Below, piece after piece: positions 33,210 through 42,225 of a stretch of 64,000 bases of DNA (positions are counted from its first letter, which is position 1; the number at the start of each line of letters is the position of its first letter). Source of the DNA: Brevibacillus choshinensis (GTDB lineage: Bacteria > Bacillota > Bacilli > Brevibacillales > Brevibacillaceae); the NCBI RefSeq assembly GCF_001420695.1, contig NZ_LJJB01000007.1, forward strand, positions 1,003,890 to 1,067,889, given 5' to 3'. The notes under the pieces are model-generated. The model was not told the origin of the DNA. It did not search any database and saw only the letters and a program-made list of their open reading frames with translations. The position numbers were made by a program, and so were the translations under genes.

Positions 33210-36200
33210 ATGCAGAACGTTGTCTTGGAGCAGGTCCAGGAGTATGCAAAGCAACCTGACCAGTCAAACTTTTATGCGTGGAAACTGACCGGGGTATTGG
33301 ATCAGGCTGCATTGGAAGCAAGCATGAACGAAATGGTGAGAAAACATGAAATCTTGCGAGCAACCTTTTCATTGCGCGATGGAGTCCCCGTACCAATGAT
33401 TCGGCCTTACCAGGCGCTGGAATGGACAATCATTGACCTTCAACCTTTGTCAAAAGCGGAGTCTGACACTGAGATCGAGATGTATTTAACTGGCAAATAT
33501 GCCTCCCCTCTTGGGTTGGACAATGTGCTCCAGCTTCGACCTCGATTGCTAAAGCTATCCGACACGGAGCACTTGTTCATCCTTCAAGTTGCATCCGATG
33601 TGGCAGACGATTGGTCGATGAAACGATTCTTCGAAGAATTAATGGAAGGCTACATGGCTGTAACAAGCACAGACTTAGATCAACAACTTAATCCGTCTAT
33701 CTCCTATACAACTTACCGTGAATGGCAAGAAAAACGTGTGTCAGGCCAAAAGGCAGAAGCAGACATCGCTTATTGGAAGCAGAAAATCGGATACGAGCCA
33801 CCAGAGCAGTATTTGCCCACAGACTTTCCGAGAACGCACTCCTCTACTTTTACGACCAATACCTACCATCTGACAATCCCTTTTGAGCTCCAGCAAAATG
33901 TCCTATCTTTCACTAAGCAAGAACAAATTACTCCTTTCCTAGTCATTCTAACCGTATTAAAAATGCTTTTGCGCCGTTATAGCGGAGAAGACGAGATACG
34001 TGTCGGCACGCTCGTTTCTGGCCGCAACGATCCTGCAATGGAACGGGGGATCGGTGTTTTTGCCAATCCCATCGTCCTACAATCGTTTTGGCAGCACGAT
34101 CTGACCTTTCGTGAGGCGCTCCTCATCGTTCAAAAGTCGGTGTCGGAAGCGTACGAGCATCAGCAAATTCCTTTTGGCAAGGTGGTCACAGAGCTCGGCT
34201 TGAGTAGCGCGGGCAATGCTCAGCCGCTTTTTCGGGTCATGCTGCACATGCCAACTACTCGCGAAATATCAGAAGTACCGGGACTGGTCATCGAGGAGTT
34301 AGATGCTGGCTATCACCACGAGGGCGTTGATTTAGTGGTAAAGGTAACGCAGTCCGCGAAAGGATGGATGTGCTCGATCACGTATGCAACTGACATTTTT
34401 ACAGAGGAAACCATCATCCGTCTGGGAGGGCATTTCACTACGTTGCTCAACGGAGCTGTAGCAGACCCTTTGGCGAAGATCACTGAATTGCCTATTTTGA
34501 CTGCGACAGAGCGGCATCAACTTCTAGGGGAATGGAATCAGGAGCGGGCAATGTACCCCCGAAATTCGAATATAGTTGAGCTCTTTGAAGAACAGGTGGA
34601 GCTGCACCCCGACCATGTAGCCTTGCTGTTTGAAGATACGGAGCTGTCATATCGGCAATTGAACAACCGAGCTAATGAAATCGCCAACCGATTGCGACAA
34701 TTGAACATCACTACTGACCAACTCGTAGCGGTCTGCCTCGATCGTTCTTTTGATATGATCGCGAGCTACCTGGGCGTTTTAAAGGCAGGAGGAGCCTACG
34801 TCCCGATCGATCTCACCTATCCCAAAGAGCGTATTGCGTACATGCTCGAAGACTCCGCCGTTCCTTATGTCATCACGACAGAGAGTATTGCAGTGGTGCT
34901 CCCCGGCATATCAGCAAAGTGGGTGTATCTCAATCAAGAGGCTCACGACGCACAAGTCCAAAGCCCCGAACCTGCTTCTCTTTGCAGCGCCGATAGTCTG
35001 GCTTATGTGATGTATACCTCAGGCTCGACGGGCAAACCCAAAGGAGTCATGGTGGATCATCGGGGGATCGTCCGACTGGTAAAAGATATCGACTACGCGT
35101 CGGTAGGACCAAACGAAACGTATATGAATCTCGGTTCCGTAGCCTTTGACGTATCCGCCTTTGAGATTTACGGCGCTCTGCTAAATGGAGGAAGGCTCGT
35201 CATTCTTCCAACGAACAAGCCTACATTTGAAGAAATCGCCCGGACGATTCAGCGATACGGGGTCACTTCCCTAAACGTCACTCCCGATCGGTTGAATGTA
35301 CTACTCGAAGATCACAGTGAGGCGATGGTCGGCTTGCGTCAGGTCATGCCAGGAGGAGAAGCATTGCCTGTCTGGTTGGCGCACAAATGCCTGACGAAGC
35401 TGCCGAACAGTCGGTTGATCAATCTGTATGGCCCAACAGAAAATGCGGTCAACACGACGAGCTACCTTGTGCAAGAGATACCACCACATGCCACGATGAT
35501 TCCGATTGGGCGGCCCATAGCAAATGATCGGCTCTATATTCTCGATTCCCATTTGCAGCCTGTTCCCGTCGGGGTCATTGGAGACTTGTACATGGCAGGT
35601 GATGGTGTAGCGAGAGGATATTTAAACCGACTAGAATTGACAGAGGAACGGTTTCCGCTCGATCCATTCAGCGAAGTACCCGGGCAGAGGATGTATAAGT
35701 CAGGTGACTTAGCGCGATATCGGGCAGATGGAAATGTGGAGTTTATCGGAAGAGCGGATGATCAGGTGAAAATCAGAGGGTGCCGGATTGAGTTAGGGGA
35801 GATCGAGACGGTCGTAGGTCTATTGCCGGGAGTCCGTCAAGCGGTAGCGGGAGTCACGAAAGGCAAGGACGGGACGACTGGTCTGGTAGCCTACGTCGTG
35901 ATGAACGCGGGTAGCAGCTTCAATCAACAAAAGCTCCGCTCCTATGTTCGCGATCAATTGCCTGAATACATGATTCCTACCTTCTTTGTCGAGCTGCAGG
36001 AAGTGCCTGTCACACCTGTCGGGAAAATCGATCGAAGACGTCTTCCTGTTCCGACTGTAACCAGCAACGAAGAGCACGTCCTCTCACCTCGAAATCCGAT
36101 CGAGGAAAAGCTTGTCCAAATATGGGAGACGTTGCTGGAAGTAAAACCAATCGGAGTGACCGACAACTTCTTTCTACTCGGCGGCAACTCATTATTAGCG

Positions 36201-37079
36201 ATGAGGATGTTTTCATACATCGAAAAGACTTTTCAGAAAAGGCTGTCCGTCTCCAGTGTGTTTCAGGAGGACACGATTGAAAAGCTGGCAAAACTGCTTT
36301 CATCCGATGAGGAGCATGCAGAGTTGTCCAAATCATTGGTACCCATTCAGCCCTTGGGCACCAAAACGCCTCTGTTCTGCATTCATGGTGGGGGAGGAGA
36401 AGTGCTGATTTATGGAGATCTGGCTCGCAGACTAGGTAAGGAGCAGCCGCTCTATGGCTTGCGCTACGCAGGAAGTGAGGATCAGACACAGGTGACTGTC
36501 GAGGCGATCGCACACAAGTACGTCCAGGAAATTCGCGAGGTGCAGCCTCATGGACCGTACTACCTGATGGGCTTTTGCCTAGGAGGCGCAATTGCCTATG
36601 AAATGGCGCAACAATTATCGCAGGAAGGCCAGGACATTGCGTTACTTGCCATCCTCAACTATGCGAATCCCGGATTGCCTCCGCTCAAGATGGAGACCAA
36701 AATCATAAACAGCTTCAAGCTTCTCTTTCAATTACCACCGCATTTGCGTAATCCATTCGTTCTGCAAAAGCTACGTTTTGTAGGGAAAGTGCTCAAGAAA
36801 ACGGTCGATAACACGCCGAGTGAAGACGACTCGCTGCAGGTGTTGATTCAGGCATTGCGGACGTACCGGCCAAAACCGTATTCAAGCAAGCTGTTGCTGA
36901 TTCGGGCCATGACCAATCTCAACAAGGCAGAAAAGCTCGGCTGGGAGGTCACAGCGGCTGGTCAGATCGATGAACACTGCATCGCTGCCGATCACGGAAC
37001 TTTGCTGAAAGAGCCGAATGTCGAAGTTCTCGTCGGGCATGTAAGGGCGCATCTTCTTATGGAAACAGGAAAAAAATAG
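33210..37079 (+). CDS. One-module nonribosomal peptide synthetase (C-A-T-TE)
   Basis: 1289 residues. Condensation-like domain, about 1-430: the C1 motif is absent, C2 (KHEILRATF) and later motifs are visible, but the HHxxxDG core is replaced by A128-S129-D130-V131-A132-D133-D134. Adenylation domain, about 460-970: YVMYTSGSTGKPKGVMV, NLYGPTEN, YKSGDLARY, GRADDQVKIRGCRIELGEIE and GKIDRRRLP; by-eye specificity code D-V-F-D-M-G-L-V-N-K, substrate unknown. Carrier domain with Ser994 (LLGGNSLL). Thioesterase, about 1075-1289: GFCLGG with Cys1123 in place of Ser, LNYANP where Asp is usual, and a C-terminal DHGTLL histidine. ATG at 33210 with GAGGAGGGG. No other module or tailoring gene is near except the upstream PPTase. 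Confidence 0.92.
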   Translation: MQNVVLEQVQEYAKQPDQSNFYAWKLTGVLDQAALEASMNEMVRKHEILRATFSLRDGVPVPMIRPYQALEWTIIDLQPLSKAESDTEIEMYLTGKYASPLGLDNVLQLRPRLLKLSDTEHLFILQVASDVADDWSMKRFFEELMEGYMAVTSTDLDQQLNPSISYTTYREWQEKRVSGQKAEADIAYWKQKIGYEPPEQYLPTDFPRTHSSTFTTNTYHLTIPFELQQNVLSFTKQEQITPFLVILTVLKMLLRRYSGEDEIRVGTLVSGRNDPAMERGIGVFANPIVLQSFWQHDLTFREALLIVQKSVSEAYEHQQIPFGKVVTELGLSSAGNAQPLFRVMLHMPTTREISEVPGLVIEELDAGYHHEGVDLVVKVTQSAKGWMCSITYATDIFTEETIIRLGGHFTTLLNGAVADPLAKITELPILTATERHQLLGEWNQERAMYPRNSNIVELFEEQVELHPDHVALLFEDTELSYRQLNNRANEIANRLRQLNITTDQLVAVCLDRSFDMIASYLGVLKAGGAYVPIDLTYPKERIAYMLEDSAVPYVITTESIAVVLPGISAKWVYLNQEAHDAQVQSPEPASLCSADSLAYVMYTSGSTGKPKGVMVDHRGIVRLVKDIDYASVGPNETYMNLGSVAFDVSAFEIYGALLNGGRLVILPTNKPTFEEIARTIQRYGVTSLNVTPDRLNVLLEDHSEAMVGLRQVMPGGEALPVWLAHKCLTKLPNSRLINLYGPTENAVNTTSYLVQEIPPHATMIPIGRPIANDRLYILDSHLQPVPVGVIGDLYMAGDGVARGYLNRLELTEERFPLDPFSEVPGQRMYKSGDLARYRADGNVEFIGRADDQVKIRGCRIELGEIETVVGLLPGVRQAVAGVTKGKDGTTGLVAYVVMNAGSSFNQQKLRSYVRDQLPEYMIPTFFVELQEVPVTPVGKIDRRRLPVPTVTSNEEHVLSPRNPIEEKLVQIWETLLEVKPIGVTDNFFLLGGNSLLAMRMFSYIEKTFQKRLSVSSVFQEDTIEKLAKLLSSDEEHAELSKSLVPIQPLGTKTPLFCIHGGGGEVLIYGDLARRLGKEQPLYGLRYAGSEDQTQVTVEAIAHKYVQEIREVQPHGPYYLMGFCLGGAIAYEMAQQLSQEGQDIALLAILNYANPGLPPLKMETKIINSFKLLFQLPPHLRNPFVLQKLRFVGKVLKKTVDNTPSEDDSLQVLIQALRTYRPKPYSSKLLLIRAMTNLNKAEKLGWEVTAAGQIDEHCIAADHGTLLKEPNVEVLVGHVRAHLLMETGKK

Positions 37080-37090
37080 CTGTGAACGGA

Positions 37091-37123
37091 AACTGATCCC
37101 GAAAGACTGGGGTCAGTTTTTTT
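37091..37123 (+). terminator. Terminator after the NRPS gene
   Basis: AACTGATCCC pairs with GGGGTCAGTT, followed by a run of T. Confidence 0.88.
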
Positions 37124-37159
37124 ACTCCATTTCCTTGTAAACACAGCCTTCCTCGTAAA

Positions 37160-37199
37160 AAAACCTTGATTCTGGATTCATCCGGAATCAAGGTTTTTT
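37160..37199 (+). terminator. Second terminator-like hairpin upstream of cotJA
   Basis: CCTTGATTC and GAATCAAGG form a perfect 9-bp stem inside A and T runs. Two terminators in a row separate the NRPS unit from the cotJ operon. Confidence 0.82.
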
Positions 37200-37285
37200 G
37201 TGCGTTCGCCCATCACGCGAGATGAATGGGCGACATAAGGTAATCATGACTGGTCAGATACCTATTTTGGAGGAGGATGTCTGCA

Positions 37286-37522
37286 TTGGATTCTCAAACA
37301 CGGGTCTATTTTCCATACGTTAGTCCCTTCGATCCTTGCCCACCGATTCGCGTCAAATCCTACTCGGTCCCACCTGAGCTATTTATTGGTTTTCAACCAG
37401 AAAACCTGCCGCAATATTCGCCGATGGAGGCATTAAAACGAGGCGTTTTGTGGCCAGCGCTCTACAGCCCTTACATTCCGACAGGACAACGGGAAAGAGG
37501 GGAGGGGCATCATGAACGTTAA
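37286..37522 (+). CDS. cotJA: Spore coat associated protein CotJA
   Basis: 78-residue proline- and tyrosine-rich protein (FPYVSPFDPCPPIRVKSYSV; NLPQYSPMEALKRGVLWPAL) typical of CotJA. The TTG at 37286 is nine bases after AGGAGG; the ATG at 37277 abuts the site and is less likely. First gene of cotJABC; a mother-cell (SigE) promoter is expected, and the stretch from 37233 to 37258 is only a weak candidate. Confidence 0.88.
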   Translation: MDSQTRVYFPYVSPFDPCPPIRVKSYSVPPELFIGFQPENLPQYSPMEALKRGVLWPALYSPYIPTGQRERGEGHHER

Positions 37523-37790
37523 CTCGAATACCCGCGCTGGCGATGAGCAGTACGTAGAGCTGCTCACGCAACTGCAAGCGATTGACTTTGTTTTAGTTGA
37601 GCTGAATCTGTACCTCGATACGCACCCCACTGATGCAAACGCGATTGAGCAATTCAATGAGCTCACACAGCAACGCTGGCAGATGGCAAATGAATTTGAA
37701 GCGTTGTACGGTCCCCTAATGAACTTTGGACGCAGCTATTCTGGGTACCCTTGGCAGTGGAACGACACTCCCTGGCCGTGGCAAGTCTAA
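37512..37790 (+). CDS. cotJB: Spore coat protein CotJB
   Basis: 92 residues with the family core LQAIDFVLVELNLYLDTHPT and the aromatic tail (YPWQWNDTPWPWQV). It overlaps the end of cotJA by 11 bases, so the two are translationally coupled. It acts with CotJA and CotJC in the inner spore coat. Confidence 0.92.
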   Translation: MNVNSNTRAGDEQYVELLTQLQAIDFVLVELNLYLDTHPTDANAIEQFNELTQQRWQMANEFEALYGPLMNFGRSYSGYPWQWNDTPWPWQV

Positions 37791-37819
37791 CATAGAGCAA
37801 TGAGGGGGAAAACGCGACG

Positions 37820-38389
37820 ATGTGGATTTATGAGAAAAAGCTTCAATACCCGGTACGTGTCGGCAAGTGCGATGTCCAAATGGCCAGATACCTAATGGAA
37901 CAATACGGCGGAGCAGATGGTGAGTTGGCTGCTGCCCTGCGTTATATGAACCAACGATATTCCATTCCAGACAAAGTGGTCGGACTTTTGACGGATATCA
38001 GCACGGAGGAATTCGCCCATCTCGAAATGATCGCGACGATGGTATACAAATTGACGAAGGACGCTTCCGTGGAGGAGTTGAAGGCGGCGGGACTCGGAGC
38101 CCATTACGCCAACCACGACCGTGCCCTGTACTATGAAAATGCTGGCGGCGTTCCTTTTACAGCGACCTATATACAAGCAAAAGGCGATCCCATCGCTGAT
38201 CTGTACGAGGACATCGCAGCGGAGGAGAAAGCTCGCGCGACTTACCAATGGCTCATCGACATGACCGATGATGTGGATATTCAAGATAGCTTGAAGTATT
38301 TGCGGGAGCGGGAAGTCGTCCACTCCCTACGGTTCCGGGAAGCAGTGGAAATATTGAAAGAAGAACAAGGCCGCAAGAAATTTTTCTAA
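37820..38389 (+). CDS. cotJC: Spore coat manganese catalase CotJC
   Basis: 189 residues; di-manganese catalase-like four-helix protein. Glu and His ligands lie in ISTEEFAHLEMIATMVY and EEKARATYQWLIDM / REVVHSLRFREAVE. It is the last gene of the cotJ operon, 29 bases after cotJB, with AATGAGGGGG as ribosome site. The family protects spores or supplies coat enzyme activity. Confidence 0.93.
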   Translation: MWIYEKKLQYPVRVGKCDVQMARYLMEQYGGADGELAAALRYMNQRYSIPDKVVGLLTDISTEEFAHLEMIATMVYKLTKDASVEELKAAGLGAHYANHDRALYYENAGGVPFTATYIQAKGDPIADLYEDIAAEEKARATYQWLIDMTDDVDIQDSLKYLREREVVHSLRFREAVEILKEEQGRKKFF

Positions 38390-38463
38390 CCTACATTAAA
38401 CGAATGAACCGCCGGCCAATCGGGCACACTGGGGGATGACTGAATTTGGAAAGGAGTGTCCCG

Positions 38464-38886
38464 ATGAAGGCTAAACGTTTTGTCATTCGATTGTTGGTAT
38501 TGATCGGAATTGCGGCATGTGTAGAGTATTTCGTTTATGCGAATAACAACGTGGCTCCGACTGAAGCGACGGTAGAGGAAGGGCATAGCCATGGGCAAGC
38601 CCCGACCTTGACCGTTACGCATGCACTCAACCAGGATGATCTAGAACTGAAGATCGCGGTCACGAACTTCTCCTTTTCCCTCGAAAATATGGGGAAAGAG
38701 AACAAGCATGGTGAAGGCCATGTCCACCTCTATCTGGATGGAAAAAAGGTGGCAAAAGTGTTTGAACCCACGTATGTCTTAAAGGATATTCCAAGCGGTA
38801 AGCATGAGGTCATGGTGGAGCTGGCAAACAACAACCATGAATCATACGGTGTTTCCCAGCGTATTCCCATTGAAGTAAAGCCGTGA
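38464..38886 (+). CDS. Secreted or anchored His-rich hypothetical protein
   Basis: 140 residues with an N-terminal hydrophobic segment (RFVIRLLVLIGIAACVEYFVY) and a beta-rich exterior domain. Two histidine clusters (EEGHSHGQ and KHGEGHVHLYLDGK) suggest metal binding. The GHVHLYLDGK ... YVLKDIPSGKHEVMVEL core resembles small extracellular beta-sandwich domains that carry a His-rich turn. ATG at 38464 with AAAGGAG. Function unknown. Confidence 0.7.
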   Translation: MKAKRFVIRLLVLIGIAACVEYFVYANNNVAPTEATVEEGHSHGQAPTLTVTHALNQDDLELKIAVTNFSFSLENMGKENKHGEGHVHLYLDGKKVAKVFEPTYVLKDIPSGKHEVMVELANNNHESYGVSQRIPIEVKP

Positions 38887-38915
38887 AACGCTAAAAACCT
38901 TGGCATTTCATGCAG

Positions 38916-38965
38916 AAAGCCGACGTTCCGAGTGCCCGTTTGGCGCACTTAGAAGTCGGCTTTTT
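38916..38965 (+). terminator. Terminator between the His-rich gene and the convergent PrcB-like gene
   Basis: AAAGCCGAC pairs with GTCGGCTTT, with a second AGTGC/GCACT stem inside the loop. Confidence 0.75.
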
Positions 38966-38980
38966 CTATAAGGAACCCGA

Positions 38981-39421
38981 TTATCGCATTTGTACCGTGA
39001 CTTGTGCTTGCTGATCAGGCAAAGCAATGACCAGCGTCGGATAAGAAATGACTTGAATTTTCATCGCCCCAGGAGCAGGAGCCTTTACGTGAACGGAGAC
39101 AGTAAAGCCATGAGGTCCAGTCCGTCTTACTTGATCGGCAACCAATTGATACCCACCGGTAGGACGCTGACCTGCGCCGATCACGACATACGATTTACCT
39201 TTGGCACGAACAATCGTATGACCGCCACTTTTCCGTACTTTGGTCAATGCATCCTGTACAGCAGGTGGATATGGAGCAGCGACCGCTTCGTATTGGGCAT
39301 CTACCGCTGTGACCTCTTCCGTCGAAGTCGTAGTTGGGGTAGGATGTGGAGTAGGCATTGGCTGAATTCCTGTCAAAGTCAAGGCAGCAGAAAGCAACAA
39401 ACCGGGAAACAGGGTAAACAT
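38981..39421 (-). CDS. Secreted PrcB-like domain protein
   Basis: 146 residues: signal sequence (MFTLFPGLLLSAALTLTG), a Pro/Thr-rich spacer and a C-terminal beta domain with GQRPTGGYQLVADQVRR and APAPGAMKIQVISYPTLVI, the pattern of PrcB C-terminal domains (protease complex accessory proteins). The ATG at 39421 lies seven bases after GGAGGG; 39424 is an equal alternative. It is divergent from the helicase-associated gene. Confidence 0.72.
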   Translation of the reverse strand: MFTLFPGLLLSAALTLTGIQPMPTPHPTPTTTSTEEVTAVDAQYEAVAAPYPPAVQDALTKVRKSGGHTIVRAKGKSYVVIGAGQRPTGGYQLVADQVRRTGPHGFTVSVHVKAPAPGAMKIQVISYPTLVIALPDQQAQVTVQMR

Positions 39422-39477
39422 CATACATCCCTCCATTTGTTGGATATAATCTATAAGAAAAAGCAGAGGTGACAGTC

Positions 39478-41388
39478 GTGCGCGTCCAGGATTCGCTGGA
39501 ATACCTGTCCGAAACAACTCAGCGAGCCATCATGGTGGAGCAGACGAATCGTTTCGGTCTCGCTGATGATCAAGACTTGTTTACACGGCTACAAGACCCA
39601 AATTTTCTGGAGCGCGTGTGGGATCAGTCGACTGAGATCGAACGAGAAGTCATGAAGCGATTTGTCATCGCATCGACCAGAGGTTTTTTTAGTAAACGCT
39701 CGTGGGAGCGAATGGTATCATCAGACCAAAGACATATGGCCGTCGGCTTAACGAGACTGAGACGGTTGGGAATCATTATGACCGTCCGCAAAATGTGGAG
39801 CGAGATCGGTTATCTCATGCCGCAGGAAATTCGTGAGGAAATCACAGCGTATCTCCTCCCTGAACCATCCCGGGCATTCGTTTCTCTTTCAAAAACGCTC
39901 CCTTATTATATAACGGCAGGACGGGGTATACATCTGGATCTTTTTGGGCTTCTCCTGTTCATTCGGGACAACCAGGTACCTGTTACTCAAAAAGGTACCA
40001 TCCATCGTCGCATGTCTTTGCGCATAGCAGCTGTGCTCTCTTTGTCGGACGAGCACTGTGCGGGATTGACCTTGCCGCCTTTGGATCAGGAAGAGAGAGA
40101 AGGGCTTGCCTTGACCGTCGCTTTGGATTTGGCCATGCGTCTCGGATTGATCCATATCGAAAACAAGGTGCTCTCGATTCGCCCGCAAGAGGTGAGACGC
40201 TGGATGGCCCAATCTCCCCCTGATCGATGGCAGCAGACATACGAATGTGTTGTTCAACAGTATTTGTCACACGGTGATTGGTGGGAGGCATTCGCACTAT
40301 TGATGCGGAAAGTTCCACTCGACAGGTGGAGTTCATTAGAGGAACAGATGCGCATGTTAGAGGAAGCGGGCTTTACCCTCCCTACTGATGCAGACAAGCT
40401 GATCGTAGAGAAATGGCTCCATTTATTGACCGGAATGGGATGGATTCAGCTTGGTATAGATGGAGAAGAACGCTTGTTTTGGCGTTGGAACAGCTTGCCT
40501 CATCTTACGGCGGAAGAAGGGTGGTTTGTTGACCCAGCCGGAGCCCTTACGATCCCACCACTCGTTCCTTTGTTGCGTGTATGGGAGATCAGCAGATTTT
40601 GCACGTTGCATTTCGATGGACCGTTGATTCGAGGGGAAGTGCAGGCCAAAGAGCTACAATCATTTCTTGCATCAGGAAGAAGCGAGGAACAGGTGATTGA
40701 ACTGCTTAGCTCGGCTTGTGCCCATCCGTTACCGGAAGCATTGGTGGAATCCATCCATCATTGGGCCAAGACTGCACGCCAGATTCAAATCGAGCCATAT
40801 TACCGAGTGAGGACGGCCCACTCTGGTTTTATAGAAGAGTGGAAAGAAATACCCGACTTCCAACCGTTTTTGTCGCAGATCATATCACCAACAGACTTCT
40901 TGATTTCTCTCTCGCAGGAATCCAAGCTCGTCGCCTTGCTGAGGGAGTATGGGTACGAGCCGCAAGTACTGGCTCGCACAATCGATTCGTTAGAACCTAC
41001 TGATAATAAGATAGAAGTAAAAGCTCCCGTTGGATGGTTTGTCGTAGAACGACCATGGGACGGGTACGCTATGGAAAATACGTTTCCTGATCCGCTAGAA
41101 GGGATGAAAGAAGTGGCTTCACTGCCAAAAATGTGGACACAGCATTTTCAATCGTATCACCCGCAATCGTTGCGAGACTTGTTGAAACGCGCAAGTGAGC
41201 TACAGCTCGAAGTGGAGCTACAGCAAGCGGGGAAAGACAAGCTGCGAGGGCTGCCTTCAGAGGTGCGGGTCGAAATGGGATATTGGACCGTAACGCTAGC
41301 ACAGGAGAGCGGGAAAGCTCGTTATCGATTGGACGAGATCGCTCGAGTGCGCATTGTGGTGCCCGATTATCTGTACGACGGGGTATGA
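39478..41388 (+). CDS. Helicase-associated (XPB/Ssl2 N-terminal-like) protein
   Basis: 636 residues without Walker motifs. The region around residues 280-560 resembles the helicase-associated wing domain found N-terminal in bacterial XPB-like proteins (for example FCTLHFDGPLIRGEVQAKELQ), and the C-terminal part has PQSLRDLLKRASELQLEVEL with a PDYLYDGV end. It probably works with DNA or a helicase, but no enzyme function is visible. Start GTG at 39478 (GAGGTGA upstream); 39469 is an alternative. Confidence 0.65.
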   Translation: MRVQDSLEYLSETTQRAIMVEQTNRFGLADDQDLFTRLQDPNFLERVWDQSTEIEREVMKRFVIASTRGFFSKRSWERMVSSDQRHMAVGLTRLRRLGIIMTVRKMWSEIGYLMPQEIREEITAYLLPEPSRAFVSLSKTLPYYITAGRGIHLDLFGLLLFIRDNQVPVTQKGTIHRRMSLRIAAVLSLSDEHCAGLTLPPLDQEEREGLALTVALDLAMRLGLIHIENKVLSIRPQEVRRWMAQSPPDRWQQTYECVVQQYLSHGDWWEAFALLMRKVPLDRWSSLEEQMRMLEEAGFTLPTDADKLIVEKWLHLLTGMGWIQLGIDGEERLFWRWNSLPHLTAEEGWFVDPAGALTIPPLVPLLRVWEISRFCTLHFDGPLIRGEVQAKELQSFLASGRSEEQVIELLSSACAHPLPEALVESIHHWAKTARQIQIEPYYRVRTAHSGFIEEWKEIPDFQPFLSQIISPTDFLISLSQESKLVALLREYGYEPQVLARTIDSLEPTDNKIEVKAPVGWFVVERPWDGYAMENTFPDPLEGMKEVASLPKMWTQHFQSYHPQSLRDLLKRASELQLEVELQQAGKDKLRGLPSEVRVEMGYWTVTLAQESGKARYRLDEIARVRIVVPDYLYDGV

Positions 41389-41441
41389 TCGTGGTACAAT
41401 CGAAGAGTAGTTAGTTACTTGAGAAAGGAGGTCTCGCTCAA

Positions 41442-41897
41442 ATGGAAGCATTGGAAACAGCGGACATGACACAGCTGTTGATGGAGTCTCAAGAACTTTC
41501 CACGATGATTAACCAATCGCGCGAGGTCTCAGATTATCTGCTGGCCAAGCGTCAAATGGAAGCAGATGTGGAGGCGCAGCGTTTGCTGGCGCTCTTTGAA
41601 AAGAAGAAAGAACAGTACGAGGATGTGCAACGGTTCGGGAAATACCATCCCGACTACAACCATATATCGAAAGAAGTCCGCGAGCTGAAGCGGACAATCG
41701 AGCTCATGGATTCTGTTCAGACATTCAAGCGGGCGGAGGATTCATTGGACGAACTTTTATACCAAGTGAGCCGCACAATCGCGAATGCCGTGTCAGATAC
41801 CATCAAGGTTCCGAGCAACAATCCGTTCCTCGAAGCCCAGAGCAGTGGTTGTGGCACAGGAGGCAGTTGCGGCTGCAGTGTGAAAAAGCCATCCTGA
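41442..41897 (+). CDS. ricF: RicF (YlbF), subunit of the RicAFT RNA-processing complex
   Basis: 151 residues. The helical YlbF/YmcA core (REVSDYLLAKRQMEADVEAQ; FGKYHPDYNHISKEVRELK) is followed by a Cys tail, SSGCGTGGSCGCSVKK. In B. subtilis RicA, RicF and RicT form a complex that carries [4Fe-4S] clusters, modulates RNase Y and affects sporulation, competence and biofilm formation; the tail supplies ligands. ATG at 41442 with GAAAGGAGG. The gene order ricF-ylbG is as in Bacillus. Confidence 0.9.
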   Translation: MEALETADMTQLLMESQELSTMINQSREVSDYLLAKRQMEADVEAQRLLALFEKKKEQYEDVQRFGKYHPDYNHISKEVRELKRTIELMDSVQTFKRAEDSLDELLYQVSRTIANAVSDTIKVPSNNPFLEAQSSGCGTGGSCGCSVKKPS

Positions 41898-41907
41898 TCG
41901 GATCGTA

Positions 41908-42225
41908 TTAGCGATTCTCCCGCAGCAAAAAGCAGTCTTCGCAGAGGTTCCCGCAACAAAATTGTTTCTCGTTAGGTACGAGAAAGCGGAAGCGATAGAC
42001 GTGCTGACGTTCATCTGAGCGTACGTAGATACACTCAGGTTTCAATTTTGTACTGGTAGCCAGGCGCTCTCCAGTCTCCATCAGCTGTGTGGTCAGGCTA
42101 TGGACGGGGAGCGCACTGCTTACATAGAGAAAGCGCTGGCCTGCATGAGTTCGCCAGTTGCTTGCCGTGATAGTTCCTTCTTGGAGTAGCGTTTTTTCAA
42201 ATTGTTGATAAAACGTAGCCAGCAT
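41908..42225 (-). CDS. Cys-tailed hypothetical protein antisense between ricF and ylbG
   Basis: About 105 residues from the ATG at 42225 (AAAGGA 13 bases upstream) or 116 from the GTG at 42258. The body (RFLYVSSALPVHSLTTQLME; YRFRFLVPNE) is mixed alpha/beta and the C-terminus holds a CCGNLCEDCFLL cluster that could bind zinc or iron-sulfur. A TATAAT lies at 42264-42269 on the minus strand. No family is recognised. Codon use looks normal. It interrupts the usual ylbF-ylbG pairing. Confidence 0.65.
   Translation of the reverse strand: MLATFYQQFEKTLLQEGTITASNWRTHAGQRFLYVSSALPVHSLTTQLMETGERLATSTKLKPECIYVRSDERQHVYRFRFLVPNEKQFCCGNLCEDCFLLRENR

Noticed and set aside
32300-38400. A large biosynthetic cluster including the cotJ genes
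   Set aside because: Two terminators separate the NRPS from cotJABC, which is a standard spore coat operon; only the PPTase and NRPS form the unit.
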